Under the pieces are notes generated by a model. It saw only the letters and a list, made by a program, of their open reading frames with translations, made no database searches and was not told the DNA's origin. From Chloroflexota bacterium (GTDB taxonomy: Bacteria > Chloroflexota > Dehalococcoidia > Lucifugimonadales > UBA3495): 64,000 bases of DNA. A program made the translations under genes and the position numbers. Positions 17,558 through 26,582 of this stretch are shown piece after piece (position 1 is the stretch's first letter; the number at the start of each line of letters is the position of its first letter). The stretch spans positions 62,001 through 126,000 of the forward strand of contig JAPPGG010000066.1 of assembly GCA_028875055.1 (NCBI GenBank). Reading direction: 5' to 3'.

Positions 17558-17587
17558 ACAGGGGCGACAGACCCGCTTGGTCGCGCT

Positions 17588-17616
17588 TTAGACAGGCGGG
17601 CGATTTGGTATATAAT
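17588..17616 (+). promoter_or_regulatory. Promoter upstream of miaB leader
   Basis: Perfect -10 TATAAT (17611-17616) with a weak -35 TTAGAC at 17-bp spacing. Predicted start near 17623, leaving a leader of about 145 nt before miaB. Confidence 0.55.
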
Positions 17617-17639
17617 GTGCGCAAGGCGCTCCCGTGAGC

Positions 17640-17743
17640 CCGGGCCTTGGTTCCAGGTTCTGAAGAACAGAATCTTTCCCCCTAAAGGGAGTGGCCCGGT
17701 TTTCTGATGAATCTATTCCGCCCGGCATCAGTGGATGCCGGGC
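17640..17743 (+). ncRNA. Structured leader RNA upstream of miaB (unknown class)
   Basis: The leader can fold as a three-way junction: closing stem CCGGGCC (17640-17646) with GGCCCGG (17693-17699), inner hairpin GGTTCTG / CAGAATC (17656-17674) and inner hairpin TCCC / GGGA (17677-17690). The closing stem is followed by TTTTCTG. A separate perfect 10-bp hairpin, GCCCGGCATC / GATGCCGGGC, is at 17720-17743, 25 nt before the start codon. This could be an attenuator, a riboswitch or a small RNA. I do not recognise a known class. Confidence 0.4.
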
Positions 17744-17768
17744 AAGTTGACTAGAGAAGCGGTTTAAA

Positions 17769-19100
17769 TTGCTGGATACCTACTACATATGGACCATTGG
17801 ATGCCAGATGAACAAGGCCGACTCCGAACGATTGGGGTCAGCCCTGGAACAGCTTGGGCTCCAGGCGGTGGATACTGCCAAAAAGGCTGACGTAATTGTC
17901 CTGAATTCCTGTGTCGTCCGGCAGGGAGCCGAAAACAAGGTTGTAGGCAACCTGTGGATGGTGAATCCCCTCAAGAAGAAGCAACCCGACCGGGTTTTGG
18001 CCCTGATGGGGTGCATGGTGGGGCCGCGCACCGAGGAGCTGGAGAAACGGTTCCCCGACGTTGACCTGTTTATGCAGCCACAGCAGTTTGAGCCATTGCT
18101 GGAACTGGTGGGGCAGCGCAAGGGTCTGGACTGGGAAGGGTGTGTCGGCTCGCTGGCGCCCACCCATCCGGATGTCACCTGCTACGTGCCCATCATCCAC
18201 GGCTGCGACCTGATGTGCACCTTTTGTATTATTCCCTATCGGAGGGGGCGCCAGGTCAGCCGGCCGGTAGATGAAGTGGTCCGCGAAGTTGAACTGCTGG
18301 TCAATCGGGGAGTGCGGGAAGTAACGGTTCTGGGCCAGACTGTGGACGCCTACGGGTATGACCTGCCGGAGAAGCCGGACCTGTCTCAGCTTCTAACCTG
18401 TCTGAACGATATCGATGGCCTGGACCGCATCCGTTTTCTCACGTCTCATCCATCGTACATGGATGAGCGGATAATCAGATCGGTTTCCGAACTTCCCAAA
18501 GTCTGCGAGCATATAAACCTGCCGGTCCAGGCGGGGGATGATGAGGTTCTGAGGAATATGCGGCGCCCCTACACCCGGGACGAGTACCGGGACCTGGTCG
18601 GCCGCATTCGGGACACCATCCCCGGGGTTTCGATGAGCACCGACATTATTGTGGGGTTCCCGGGTGAAACTGAGGAGCAGTTTGGCAGGACCATGGACCT
18701 GGTTTCCGAGTTGCGGTTCGACAAGGTGCACTGCGCTGCCTACTCCACCCGCCCCGGAACCACCGCCCACCGCACCATGGAGGACGATGTAACGGCGGAG
18801 GTCAAGGACCGCCGGATGAAGGAACTGGACGCCCTGCAGGAGAACATACTGCGTGAAACCAATGCGGAACTGGTAGGACAGACCATGGAGGTGCTGGTGG
18901 AAGGCCGGAAGCGGGGCAAATGGCAGGGCCGTACCCGTACCGACAAGCTCGTGTTCCTAACCGAAGATGATGAGTCTGGCTGCGCCACCGACCTGGCAGG
19001 CCAACTGGTGCAGGTCGGTATCGAGCATGCCAGCCCGTGGGCGCTGCAGGGAAAGGTCCATTTGCCGGTTGGATTGAATCAGGCCGCCAACACGGAATAG
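17769..19100 (+). CDS. miaB: tRNA-2-methylthio-N6-dimethylallyladenosine synthase
   Basis: A 443-residue radical-SAM methylthiotransferase that adds the 2-methylthio group to i6A37 in tRNA. N-terminal UPF0004 cluster Cys12, Cys48 and Cys82; radical-SAM motif CxxxCxxC at C146, C150 and C153 (HGCDLMCTFCIIPYRRG); STDIIVGFPGET; and a C-terminal TRAM region (about 365-435). The PYRRGRQVSRP signature favours MiaB over RimO or MtaB. It starts with TTG, with GAGAAGCGG upstream. Its long structured leader suggests control at the RNA level. No miaA is in the window. Confidence 0.93.
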   Translation: MLDTYYIWTIGCQMNKADSERLGSALEQLGLQAVDTAKKADVIVLNSCVVRQGAENKVVGNLWMVNPLKKKQPDRVLALMGCMVGPRTEELEKRFPDVDLFMQPQQFEPLLELVGQRKGLDWEGCVGSLAPTHPDVTCYVPIIHGCDLMCTFCIIPYRRGRQVSRPVDEVVREVELLVNRGVREVTVLGQTVDAYGYDLPEKPDLSQLLTCLNDIDGLDRIRFLTSHPSYMDERIIRSVSELPKVCEHINLPVQAGDDEVLRNMRRPYTRDEYRDLVGRIRDTIPGVSMSTDIIVGFPGETEEQFGRTMDLVSELRFDKVHCAAYSTRPGTTAHRTMEDDVTAEVKDRRMKELDALQENILRETNAELVGQTMEVLVEGRKRGKWQGRTRTDKLVFLTEDDESGCATDLAGQLVQVGIEHASPWALQGKVHLPVGLNQAANTE

Positions 19101-19223
19101 AAGGGAACTGCGGCCATACCTAATGCATGGAATAAGATAACTCCGGCTGCCTGCTAATTTCGGGCGACAACGGGTCGCAGCATTCTTGAGACCGGCAGCC
19201 TCAGATGTACCGAGGGAGTGAAT

Positions 19224-20432
19224 ATGGCAACAAAGCCCAGGACGCCGACCATACCCTTAACCGAGATAGAGCACGCAGCCTTTTGCCGGCCGGAGGACGA
19301 ACTTCCGGCAAAGTCGCTGGCTGAGGAACTGGCCATCAATGTGCGGTGGCAGAAAATCCCGCCCGAATACCTGCGCTGCTCTCCTGAGGAACTGGATGAG
19401 CGAATCCACCAGGTTAGGCAGCAGCTGGGAACAGACGTAACTATCCTGGGCCATCACTACCAGCGGGAAGAAATCATCAAGTACGCGGACTTCCAGGGCG
19501 ATTCGTTCCTGCTGTCCCAGGAAGCGGCCTCTCGCCCGGAGGCCAGCTACATCGTATTTTGCGGCGTTCATTTTATGGCCGAGACCGCCTGCATTCTCTG
19601 CGCCCCCCACCAGCAGGTAATACTGCCCAACATTACGGCCGGTTGTTCCATGGCCGACATGGCCCCCATGGACGACGTGGAAGATGCGTGGGATGACTTG
19701 CAGGACGTTCTGGGCGACCATGGGGGGATCGTCCCCATCACCTACATGAACTCCATTGCGGGAATCAAGGCTCTTTGCGGACGGAATAACGGGGCCGTAT
19801 GCACTTCTTCCAATGCGACCGCAGTGCTGGAGTGGGCCTTCAGCGAAGCGGAGCGAGTGCTGTTTCTGCCCGACCAGCATTTGGGGCGAAACACGGCGCT
19901 GAAGCTGGGGATACCGCTGGAAGAAATGGTTGTATGGAATCCATTCAAGCGCCTGGGAGGCAACACGCCGGAACAGTTGCGGAATGCCAAAATGGTCTTG
20001 TGGCAGGGACACTGCTCGGTGCACACGCGCTTTACTCCCGCCCAGGTCCAGTCGGCCCGCGAGCGTTTTCCCGACGTCAACGTGCTGGTCCATCCGGAAT
20101 GCCCGATGGAGACTCTCCAGGTGGCGGATATGAACGGGTCCACGGAATTCATCCGCAAGACCATCAACGAAGCCCCCGCGGGCAGCACGTGGGCCGTGGG
20201 AACAGAGATCAGCCTGGTAAACCGGCTGGCGTTGCAGAATCCGGACAAGACCATCTTTTGCCTGGACCCGGTAAGCTGCCCCTGCTCCACCATGTACCGG
20301 ATTCACCCGGCATACCTGTTGTGGGTGCTGGAAGGCCTGGCTGAGGGAGTGGTCAGCAACCAGATAACGGTCCCCGAGGACGTTCGACGCGATTCCAACA
20401 TTGCCCTGGAGAGGATGCTGGCACTGAGGTAG
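19224..20432 (+). CDS. nadA: Quinolinate synthase A
   Basis: A 402-residue [4Fe-4S] enzyme condensing iminoaspartate with dihydroxyacetone phosphate to quinolinate in NAD synthesis. Three cluster cysteines are in AGCSMAD, HPECPME and PVSCPCSTM; LGHHYQREEI and the NSIAGIKAL and GTEISLVNRL segments are typical. It has an N-terminal extension of about 65 residues over the short NadA form, as in some other bacteria. ATG at 19224 is favoured by GAGGGAG six bases upstream over the GTG at 19218. nadB and nadC are not in the window. Confidence 0.95.
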   Translation: MATKPRTPTIPLTEIEHAAFCRPEDELPAKSLAEELAINVRWQKIPPEYLRCSPEELDERIHQVRQQLGTDVTILGHHYQREEIIKYADFQGDSFLLSQEAASRPEASYIVFCGVHFMAETACILCAPHQQVILPNITAGCSMADMAPMDDVEDAWDDLQDVLGDHGGIVPITYMNSIAGIKALCGRNNGAVCTSSNATAVLEWAFSEAERVLFLPDQHLGRNTALKLGIPLEEMVVWNPFKRLGGNTPEQLRNAKMVLWQGHCSVHTRFTPAQVQSARERFPDVNVLVHPECPMETLQVADMNGSTEFIRKTINEAPAGSTWAVGTEISLVNRLALQNPDKTIFCLDPVSCPCSTMYRIHPAYLLWVLEGLAEGVVSNQITVPEDVRRDSNIALERMLALR

Positions 20433-20555
20433 CGCCAGCAAGAAAGGACCTGCCGCACACCCTGGAAGGGCGATTCAAGCGTCAGGGCTGGGTGTGAACG
20501 GGGAGCCGGGAGCTCCGGGCCGATGCAACCGGTCAGATGCTGCACCGAGCGCAGA

Positions 20556-20584
20556 TTGACTCCCAAAGGGCCTTGTGCTACATT
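20556..20584 (+). promoter_or_regulatory. Promoter of the infC-rpmI-rplT operon
   Basis: -35 TTGACT (20556-20561), 17-bp spacer, -10 TACATT (20579-20584); predicted start near 20591, leader about 50 nt. Confidence 0.75.
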
Positions 20585-20639
20585 GTTTCAACCCTTCCTG
20601 AACACCAACCCCAGGAAATTCTTTCGGAGGTAAGAGAGC

Positions 20640-21203
20640 ATAGCAAGGCAGTATAGAGTAAACGAGCAGATTCGGACGCCCCGCGTTCGCGTTATCGGAG
20701 AGAACGGAGAGCAGCTTGGCCTGATGCCGCTGGCAGAGGCCCTACAAAAGGCACGGCAGGATGGTGTCGACCTGGTGGAAGTGGCTCCCAATGCAGACCC
20801 CCCGGTTTGTCGCCTGCTGGATTACGGAAAACTGCGCTACCTTTACTCCAAGAAAGAACGGGAATCAAAGAAGGCCCAGAAGAACACCGAGTTGCGGGAA
20901 GTGCGGTTCCGGCCCAACATCGGTGACCATGACCTGGACGCCAAACTCCGCAAGGTAAAGGAGTTTATCGACGACGGGTCCAAGGTCAAGCTGACCGTGC
21001 GTTTCCGTGGTCGGGAAGCAGTACACCAGCAGCTGGGGCTTTCCCTGCTTAAGAAAGTTGCCGACGATCTTAAGGAAGAGGTACGGCTGGAAAAGCCACC
21101 GGCAATGGAAGGCCGGGCCCTGTCCATGATCCTGATTCCCAATCCGGCCAAGACCGAAAAATCCGATAAGAAAGTGGAAGACCTAGCCAATGCCGAAGCT
21201 TAA
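20640..21203 (+). CDS. infC: Translation initiation factor IF-3 with non-canonical ATA start codon
   Basis: A 187-residue IF-3. Residues 3-80 are the N-terminal domain ([19 protein letters not shown], then [12 protein letters not shown] and [13 protein letters not shown]), then a Lys-rich linker and the C-terminal domain ([19 protein letters not shown]). An in-frame TAA at 20631 lies just upstream, and no ATG, GTG or TTG occurs until the internal ATG at 20724, which would remove 28 conserved residues. GGAGG (20626-20630) is 9 nt before ATA at 20640. A rare start codon is the known device by which IF-3 limits its own synthesis (AUU in E. coli). It overlaps rpmI by 14 nt. Confidence 0.93.
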   Translation: MARQYRVNEQIRTPRVRVIGENGEQLGLMPLAEALQKARQDGVDLVEVAPNADPPVCRLLDYGKLRYLYSKKERESKKAQKNTELREVRFRPNIGDHDLDAKLRKVKEFIDDGSKVKLTVRFRGREAVHQQLGLSLLKKVADDLKEEVRLEKPPAMEGRALSMILIPNPAKTEKSDKKVEDLANAEA

Positions 21204-21390
21204 GACACACAAGGGCGCCAAGGCTCGGTTTCATGTAACCGGCTCTGGCAAGCTGATGCGGCGAAAGCGCATGAGCAGCCATTTGCGGCGCAAGAAGCCC
21301 AAGAAGGTAACCCGCAAGTACGACGCCAAGCTGCACGTTGACAAGGCGGACGTTAAGCGGCTGAGCCAGTTGATCCCCTACGACGCATAG
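21190..21390 (+). CDS. rpmI: 50S ribosomal protein L35
   Basis: A 66-residue, strongly basic large-subunit protein: [35 protein letters not shown]. Standard length. It overlaps the end of infC and is followed 31 nt later by rplT, the conserved infC-rpmI-rplT order. Confidence 0.97.
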   Translation: MPKLKTHKGAKARFHVTGSGKLMRRKRMSSHLRRKKPKKVTRKYDAKLHVDKADVKRLSQLIPYDA

Positions 21391-21421
21391 ACCATTGGTC
21401 AATTTCCCCCGGAGTTAAACG

Positions 21422-21784
21422 TTGTCCAGAGTGAAACGCGGCGTCACCAAGCGCCACCGCCACAAGAAAGTATTGTCAGCGGCCAGAGGTTACCAGGGCT
21501 CCTCCAGCCGGAACTATAAGTGGGCCAAGGAAGCCCTGCTCCACGCCTGGAGTTATTCCTACCGGCACCGCCGGGAGAGGAAAGGGGATTTTCGCCGACT
21601 GTGGATTGTCCGAATCGGCGCAGCCTGTCGGCAGTCCGGTACCAATTACAGCCAGTTTATGTATGGCCTCAAGCTGGCCGGTGTTGAAGTGGACCGGAAA
21701 ATTCTCGCCGACCTGGCGGTGAACGATCCCGCCGGGTTTGAGAAACTGATTGGAATCTCCAACGAAGCTAAAGCGGCAGCCTGA
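21422..21784 (+). CDS. rplT: 50S ribosomal protein L20
   Basis: A 120-residue 23S rRNA-binding assembly protein: RVKRGVTKRHRHKKVLSAARGY, WIVRIGAACRQSGTNYSQFM, LADLAVNDPAGFEKL. It starts with TTG at 21422, with GGAG about 8 nt upstream. Last gene of the operon, ending in the terminator at 21815. In many bacteria L20 represses this operon; I see no obvious L20-binding mimic in the short leader. Confidence 0.97.
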   Translation: MSRVKRGVTKRHRHKKVLSAARGYQGSSSRNYKWAKEALLHAWSYSYRHRRERKGDFRRLWIVRIGAACRQSGTNYSQFMYGLKLAGVEVDRKILADLAVNDPAGFEKLIGISNEAKAAA

Positions 21785-21814
21785 TTCCACTTTCGTTCAG
21801 ACCATCTAAACAGA

Positions 21815-21846
21815 ACCACTCCCCTTAATAAGGGAGTGGTTTTTTG
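21815..21846 (+). terminator. Terminator of the infC operon
   Basis: 9-bp stem ACCACTCCC / GGGAGTGGT with an 8-nt loop and a run of six T. Confidence 0.92.
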
Positions 21847-22197
21847 TTGTGAGGGAGAATCCGGGGCCGCCCTGAATGGGGCCGTCCCTGCCATATTTAC
21901 AGAGTTTCGGGAACCCGGCCTGAAACTGCCTGGGTCAGACCTCTCCTAGGGGCTATCACAAAGGCGGCCAGTTGCAGGTCAAGAGGTTTTCCTGGCGACC
22001 CATTTACCCCCATCCTGAACTGAAGCCAGTATGAGAAGTTCGTTTGCACTAATTCGCGGGGGTGTGGCGGACATACCGGGGAAAGCCGCCATCCGGGGTT
22101 GCCTGCGCCGGATTGGCGCTCAATGCCAATGCCCTCTTCCGCCCTGGCTCCGGATTAGCCTCGCCCAATGGTGGGGAGGAACTATTGAGATAGTTCT
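21847..22197. other. Gene-free stretch
   Basis: About 350 bases between the convergent infC operon and the moeA operon. I see no gene, no repeat copy and no second terminator in it. Confidence 0.5.
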
Positions 22198-22623
22198 TTA
22201 GTCCTCCACCCTGGCGAAGCCGTAGTAGTCGTCACTGCCGAGAATGCGTTCCAGGGTTCTCATGGTGAGATTGATGGGCCGGACCGGCGTCGACCACCGC
22301 TGGGTAAGTTCGTCGTGCAGCTCATTGAGGGTCATGGGTTCATTGCGGCGGGCCAGCAGAGTCCGGAAAATTATCTCCTGCAGCGGCATGCCCGAGTCTA
22401 TAAAGTCCTCTTCAGAGCCGCAATACTCGGCTATCTCGGCCAGAATCTCCTGGGGATTGTCCAGTTCGCTATCTTCCTTGAGCATGGAAGGAACCATGGC
22501 GGGTCGCCGGGCCGCCAGCAGGGTGATGGCCGACCGGTTCAACTGATCCAACCGGTCAAAACTGACATGATAGGAAGGGATTTCCTCTTCCCGCTGGGGC
22601 GCATCCGGGTTGGGGGTCGTCAT
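22198..22623 (-). CDS. Conserved-looking hypothetical protein coupled to moeA
   Basis: A 141-residue acidic cytoplasmic protein I do not recognise. The start ATG at 22623 overlaps the moeA stop (ATGA), with GAGGTAGAT upstream inside moeA, which implies translational coupling. The second half (MPLQEIIFRTLLARRNEPMTLNELHDELTQRW...RTLERILGSDDYYGFARV) looks like a winged-helix module, with an ordered helix-turn-helix-like MTLNELHDEL and a short hairpin. The first half has helices and no motif. It may regulate or partner MoeA, or simply share its transcript. Confidence 0.75.
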   Translation of the reverse strand: MTTPNPDAPQREEEIPSYHVSFDRLDQLNRSAITLLAARRPAMVPSMLKEDSELDNPQEILAEIAEYCGSEEDFIDSGMPLQEIIFRTLLARRNEPMTLNELHDELTQRWSTPVRPINLTMRTLERILGSDDYYGFARVED

Positions 22624-23993
22624 ATATCTACCTCTTCGTTCCAGTCGAGCATGATGATGTCCACCTGTTCGCCTGCGTCCTTGCGGGCAAGGTGGTCGGG
22701 ACAAATGGCCAGGGCGTTGGCCCGGGACATAGATGTCAGTATGTTGGAACCCTGGGGCCCGGTGGGGTTGGCATAATAGACGCCATCACGTTTTTCCACC
22801 TCCACCCGTGCATAAACTCGGCGACCGTCGGAGTTGAAAATGGGCGCGGTCAAAATTCCCTGTACCATCGGACGGGCCAGCCGCTTGAGGCCCAGCATGG
22901 TCCGAATTGCAGGACGCGCAAACATCTCGAAGGCCACCATAGCGCTGACCGGATTGCCGGGCAGCCCCAGCAAGGGAACCGGCCGTCCGGTTCCGTTTAC
23001 GGGATCGCCTCGGAGCATGCCGAAGGCCAGCGGCTTTGCGGGACGCATCTGTACCGACCAAAAATTGATATCGCCCCGCTCGGTCAGTACGTCCTTTACC
23101 ACGTCGTAGTCGCCCTTGGAAACCCCGGCCGAAGTTACCAGGAGGTCGGAACTGGCCACCTCTTCCAGCTTGCGGTGCATGTCTTCCAGGTTATCGCGGG
23201 CGATACCCAGGACCTGGGGAATGCCGCCAGCGGCCGCTACGGAGGCAGCCACGCTGTAGCCGTTGCTGTCGTAAATCTTGCCCCCGGAAAGCTGCTCCCC
23301 CAGCGATGCCAGCTCATCACCAGTGGACAGGACCGATACCAGGGGGCGCCGGATAACTCTTGCCCTTTCCAGGCCCAGCGACGCCATGACGCCAATTTCC
23401 GCCGACCGGACAACGGCGCCGGCTTCGAGAACCAGGTCTCCTTCGCGTACGTCCTCTCCGGCGGGGCGTACATTACAGCCCAGTGGAAGGTCGGCCTGAA
23501 TATCGATGTCAGCCAGAGACCTGCCGGAGGAACGCCGGCTTATTTCATCGGTCTCCTCAAAGGGGACCACAGTATCAGCCCCCGGTGGCACCGGGGCGCC
23601 AGTCATAATGCGAATTGCAGTGCCGGGTTCCACCAGCTGGTCTGAGACCTGGCCGGCAGCCACAAGGCCAATGACCCGAAGATTTCTGGGAGAAGTCTCC
23701 GAAGCGCCGACAATGTCGTCGCGCCGGACCGCGTAACCGTCCATTCCCGAATTGGCCAGCGGAGGAAGGGCCAGGGGAGACCGCACTTCTGCGGCAAGGG
23801 TCTGGCCCAGGCAATCCAGTATAGGCTTCTCTTCCACCTCAAGGGGGGCGAAGCAAGCCATAATCTGGCGATAGGCTTCTTCCACCGAAAGCATGTCCTC
23901 GTCAACGTGCCGGTGGCCGTGGTCATGGGCAGGGCTATGATTACCGTGCCCGAGGCCCGAAGATTCATGGTGATCCTGGTGCGGAGTCTGCAT
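22620..23993 (-). CDS. moeA: Molybdopterin molybdenumtransferase with His-rich N-terminus
   Basis: A 457-residue enzyme inserting molybdate into adenylylated molybdopterin. Domains: MoeA N-terminal region with LPPLANSGMDGYAV and MTGAPVPPGADTVVPFEE, the MPT-binding fold with STGDEL, YDSNGYSV and SAGVSKGDYD, GLPGNPVSAM, and the C-terminal barrel. The first 29 residues, before the usual start of the family, hold nine His (HQDHH, HGNH, HDHGHRH), a likely metal-binding tail. TGAGG lies upstream of the ATG. The molybdenum hydroxylase at 50.4-54.3 kb would need its product. Confidence 0.93.
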   Translation of the reverse strand: MQTPHQDHHESSGLGHGNHSPAHDHGHRHVDEDMLSVEEAYRQIMACFAPLEVEEKPILDCLGQTLAAEVRSPLALPPLANSGMDGYAVRRDDIVGASETSPRNLRVIGLVAAGQVSDQLVEPGTAIRIMTGAPVPPGADTVVPFEETDEISRRSSGRSLADIDIQADLPLGCNVRPAGEDVREGDLVLEAGAVVRSAEIGVMASLGLERARVIRRPLVSVLSTGDELASLGEQLSGGKIYDSNGYSVAASVAAAGGIPQVLGIARDNLEDMHRKLEEVASSDLLVTSAGVSKGDYDVVKDVLTERGDINFWSVQMRPAKPLAFGMLRGDPVNGTGRPVPLLGLPGNPVSAMVAFEMFARPAIRTMLGLKRLARPMVQGILTAPIFNSDGRRVYARVEVEKRDGVYYANPTGPQGSNILTSMSRANALAICPDHLARKDAGEQVDIIMLDWNEEVDI

Positions 23994-24060
23994 AACTAGT
24001 CCTCAGGGGGTAAAACTTGAAGAACGTGCGCGTCTTTGTCTATAGAACGAGTGTGGCCGG

Positions 24061-26475
24061 CTAGTCCCTTAAGGTGGCGCCCACCTCGCGCTGGAGAACG
24101 CGAAGCAAACCATCGAGGGTGCGGTTAACCTCATCGGCGGTCAGGGTCCGTTCGGATGACTGGAAGTAAACGTGGAATGCCAGGGATTTCATGCCAGGCT
24201 GCAAGTTCTCCCCGGCGTAAACGTCAAACAGCTCCACTTTTTCCACCAGGCGGTGACGGTCCAGGATATCCTGGACTTTGCCGGCGGGCACGTCTTCCGG
24301 TACCACCAGCGCCACATCGCGGTGGGCTGACGGGAACCGGGTCAGCGACCGGAAATTCCGCCCAGACCCAACTGGCAGGGTCAGCAAATCATCCAGATAA
24401 ATCTCAAACACTGTTACAGGACGATACCTGAGGTCGAAGCGCTCGGCAATGGAAGGGTGCAACTCGCCCAGCACGCCAATTTTATGTCCGCTGCAAACTA
24501 GGTTGGCAGCCCGCCCGGGATGCAGCGCAGGGTTCTCCTCCCCTGGCGCCGGTTCCCAGGACGGCGTCAGACCCAGCAGCGCCAGTGCGGAGGTCAACAT
24601 TCCCTTGACGTCAAAAAAGTCCAGCGGACCATTGTCAACCAGCCAGGAGGGCTCGGAACGGAGGCCGGAAATTACGCCGGCAGCAACCTCTCTTTCGTCC
24701 GGAAGCTGGTTGGGCCTGGGCAGGAAAACCCGAGCCTGTTCAAAGAAGCGAAAGGGGCCCTCATTATGCCCTTCGTTATAGGAGAGGGTTCCCAGAAGGC
24801 TGGCCAGGAGAGTAGGACGCAAATGATCATGTCCCGCACTCATGGGATTGGCGACCCGGAGAGGCGCAGACCTTTCGGCGAAGCAATTGACCCTTTCCAG
24901 GTCCTCCAGGCTGACCAGAGGGTAACTGATGGTCTCCTGAAGTCCCACCGACGCCAGGGCTGCCCTTACCCGAGCCTTCAACTCGGTCATGGGAGCAGGC
25001 TGCCGGTACGGGATGGGAGTAGATAACATAGTTGTAGGGACGTTGTCGTACCCGATGATACGGACAACCTCTTCTATCAGGTCCTCTTCGATATTGATGT
25101 CGCTGCGCCAGTAGGGAGGGGCCACCGAAACCGTGGTCTCATCCAGGCGCTCCGTATCAAACTCCAGGGACTGAAAGACAGCTTCTACCTGATCGACGGA
25201 TACGTCCATGCCCAGGATCTGCTTGAGCCGCCTCAGCGTCAACGTGACTCTGGGCGCAGGCTCATCAGACCCGGCATAAATGTCGTAGATGCCCTGGGCT
25301 ATGACACCACCGGCTACTTCCTGAATCAGCTGAGTAGCGCGCCTGAGGGCAATGGGCGCCAGCTCAGGGCGGAGCCCCTTCTCAAACCGCTGGGAAGCGT
25401 CGGTGTGCAGGCGGAACGTGTCGGCGGTCCTGCGGTTGTTGTAGCTGTTGAAGGTAGCCGATTCCAGCAGTACGCTGGTGGTCGAGGGACCTATTTCGCT
25501 GTTGGCGCCGCCGATAACGCCGCCGAGGCCTACCGGGTCACGGGAATCAGCGATAACGAGGACTTCAGTATTCAGCTCTCGCTCCACGCCATCCAGGGTT
25601 TCCAGGGCCTCGCCCGCGGCGGCGCGCCGTACGATGATAGTCTTGTCCCTGACCTTATCCAGGTCGAAAGCATGGAGAGGCTGGTTGAATTCCAGCATCA
25701 CGTAGTTGGTGACATCAACCACGTTGCTGATGGGCCTCAGACCGGCCCTGGCGAGACGGTCCTGCAGCCACTGGGGTGAAGGTCCAATCTTCAGACCCTG
25801 GATCAGGCTGGCGGTATAGCGGGGGCAAAGGTCCGGGTCAGCCACGGATACGGTGGCCTGTCCCGTTATGGGAGGTCCGTCTTCCTGGTACCGGACTTCC
25901 GGCACCCAGACGGGTTTACCGGTCAGAGCGCCGATTTCATGGGCGACACCCAGGACAGAGAAGCAATCCAGGCGGTTGGGCGTGACCTCCAGATCGAGGA
26001 TTGTGTCTCCCAGGTAGTCGTCCAGGGCCATACCAATGGGAGCGTCGTCAGAAAGGACAACAATGCCTTCGTGACCATCTCCCAGCCCCAATTCCAACTC
26101 GGAGCAGATCATACCCTCGGAGACCACACCGCGTATGCGGGCAGCCTTGAGGGTTTCATGCCTCTCGGAATGGGTATTGTAGAGGCGGGCGCCAACGCGG
26201 GCGAAGCAGATTTTCTGACCGGCAGCCACGTTGGGTGCACCGCAGACCACTTCCATTTCGCTGTCGTCGCCGGGGTTTACGCGGCATAGCCGGAGACTGT
26301 CCGCGTTGGGATGAGGGTTAACCTCCATTACCTGGCCGACACAGCAGTTTTCCCAACCACCGAGTTCGGTTACCTCTCCGACCTCCACGCCTGCCATAGT
26401 CAGGCGGTGGGCAAGTTCATGGGCCGGCAGGTCGATGTCGACGTATTCGCGTAACCAACTGAGAGGAATTTGCAT
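24061..26475 (-). CDS. pheT: Phenylalanine-tRNA ligase beta subunit
   Basis: An 804-residue structural subunit of PheRS (alpha2-beta2). Domain order: EMAP/tRNA-binding fold (about 40-150, CCVGQVMEVNPHPNADSL), B3/B4 editing region (about 210-380), B5 domain (about 400-470), catalytic-like module (480-690) and the C-terminal ferredoxin-fold anticodon-binding domain ending SSERTLTADEVNRTLDGL. Length typical. pheS lies 107 nt upstream on the same strand. Confidence 0.97.
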   Translation of the reverse strand: MQIPLSWLREYVDIDLPAHELAHRLTMAGVEVGEVTELGGWENCCVGQVMEVNPHPNADSLRLCRVNPGDDSEMEVVCGAPNVAAGQKICFARVGARLYNTHSERHETLKAARIRGVVSEGMICSELELGLGDGHEGIVVLSDDAPIGMALDDYLGDTILDLEVTPNRLDCFSVLGVAHEIGALTGKPVWVPEVRYQEDGPPITGQATVSVADPDLCPRYTASLIQGLKIGPSPQWLQDRLARAGLRPISNVVDVTNYVMLEFNQPLHAFDLDKVRDKTIIVRRAAAGEALETLDGVERELNTEVLVIADSRDPVGLGGVIGGANSEIGPSTTSVLLESATFNSYNNRRTADTFRLHTDASQRFEKGLRPELAPIALRRATQLIQEVAGGVIAQGIYDIYAGSDEPAPRVTLTLRRLKQILGMDVSVDQVEAVFQSLEFDTERLDETTVSVAPPYWRSDINIEEDLIEEVVRIIGYDNVPTTMLSTPIPYRQPAPMTELKARVRAALASVGLQETISYPLVSLEDLERVNCFAERSAPLRVANPMSAGHDHLRPTLLASLLGTLSYNEGHNEGPFRFFEQARVFLPRPNQLPDEREVAAGVISGLRSEPSWLVDNGPLDFFDVKGMLTSALALLGLTPSWEPAPGEENPALHPGRAANLVCSGHKIGVLGELHPSIAERFDLRYRPVTVFEIYLDDLLTLPVGSGRNFRSLTRFPSAHRDVALVVPEDVPAGKVQDILDRHRLVEKVELFDVYAGENLQPGMKSLAFHVYFQSSERTLTADEVNRTLDGLLRVLQREVGATLRD

Positions 26476-26582
26476 ATGCTTTGAATCTCGTATTTGACGC
26501 CTGGGCTCAGACGGGCATATCGGGCGCTGCCGTCGGCATTGCTCGCGGGGGGAGCGACCGACAGCGGGAGCTGAAACCTTGT

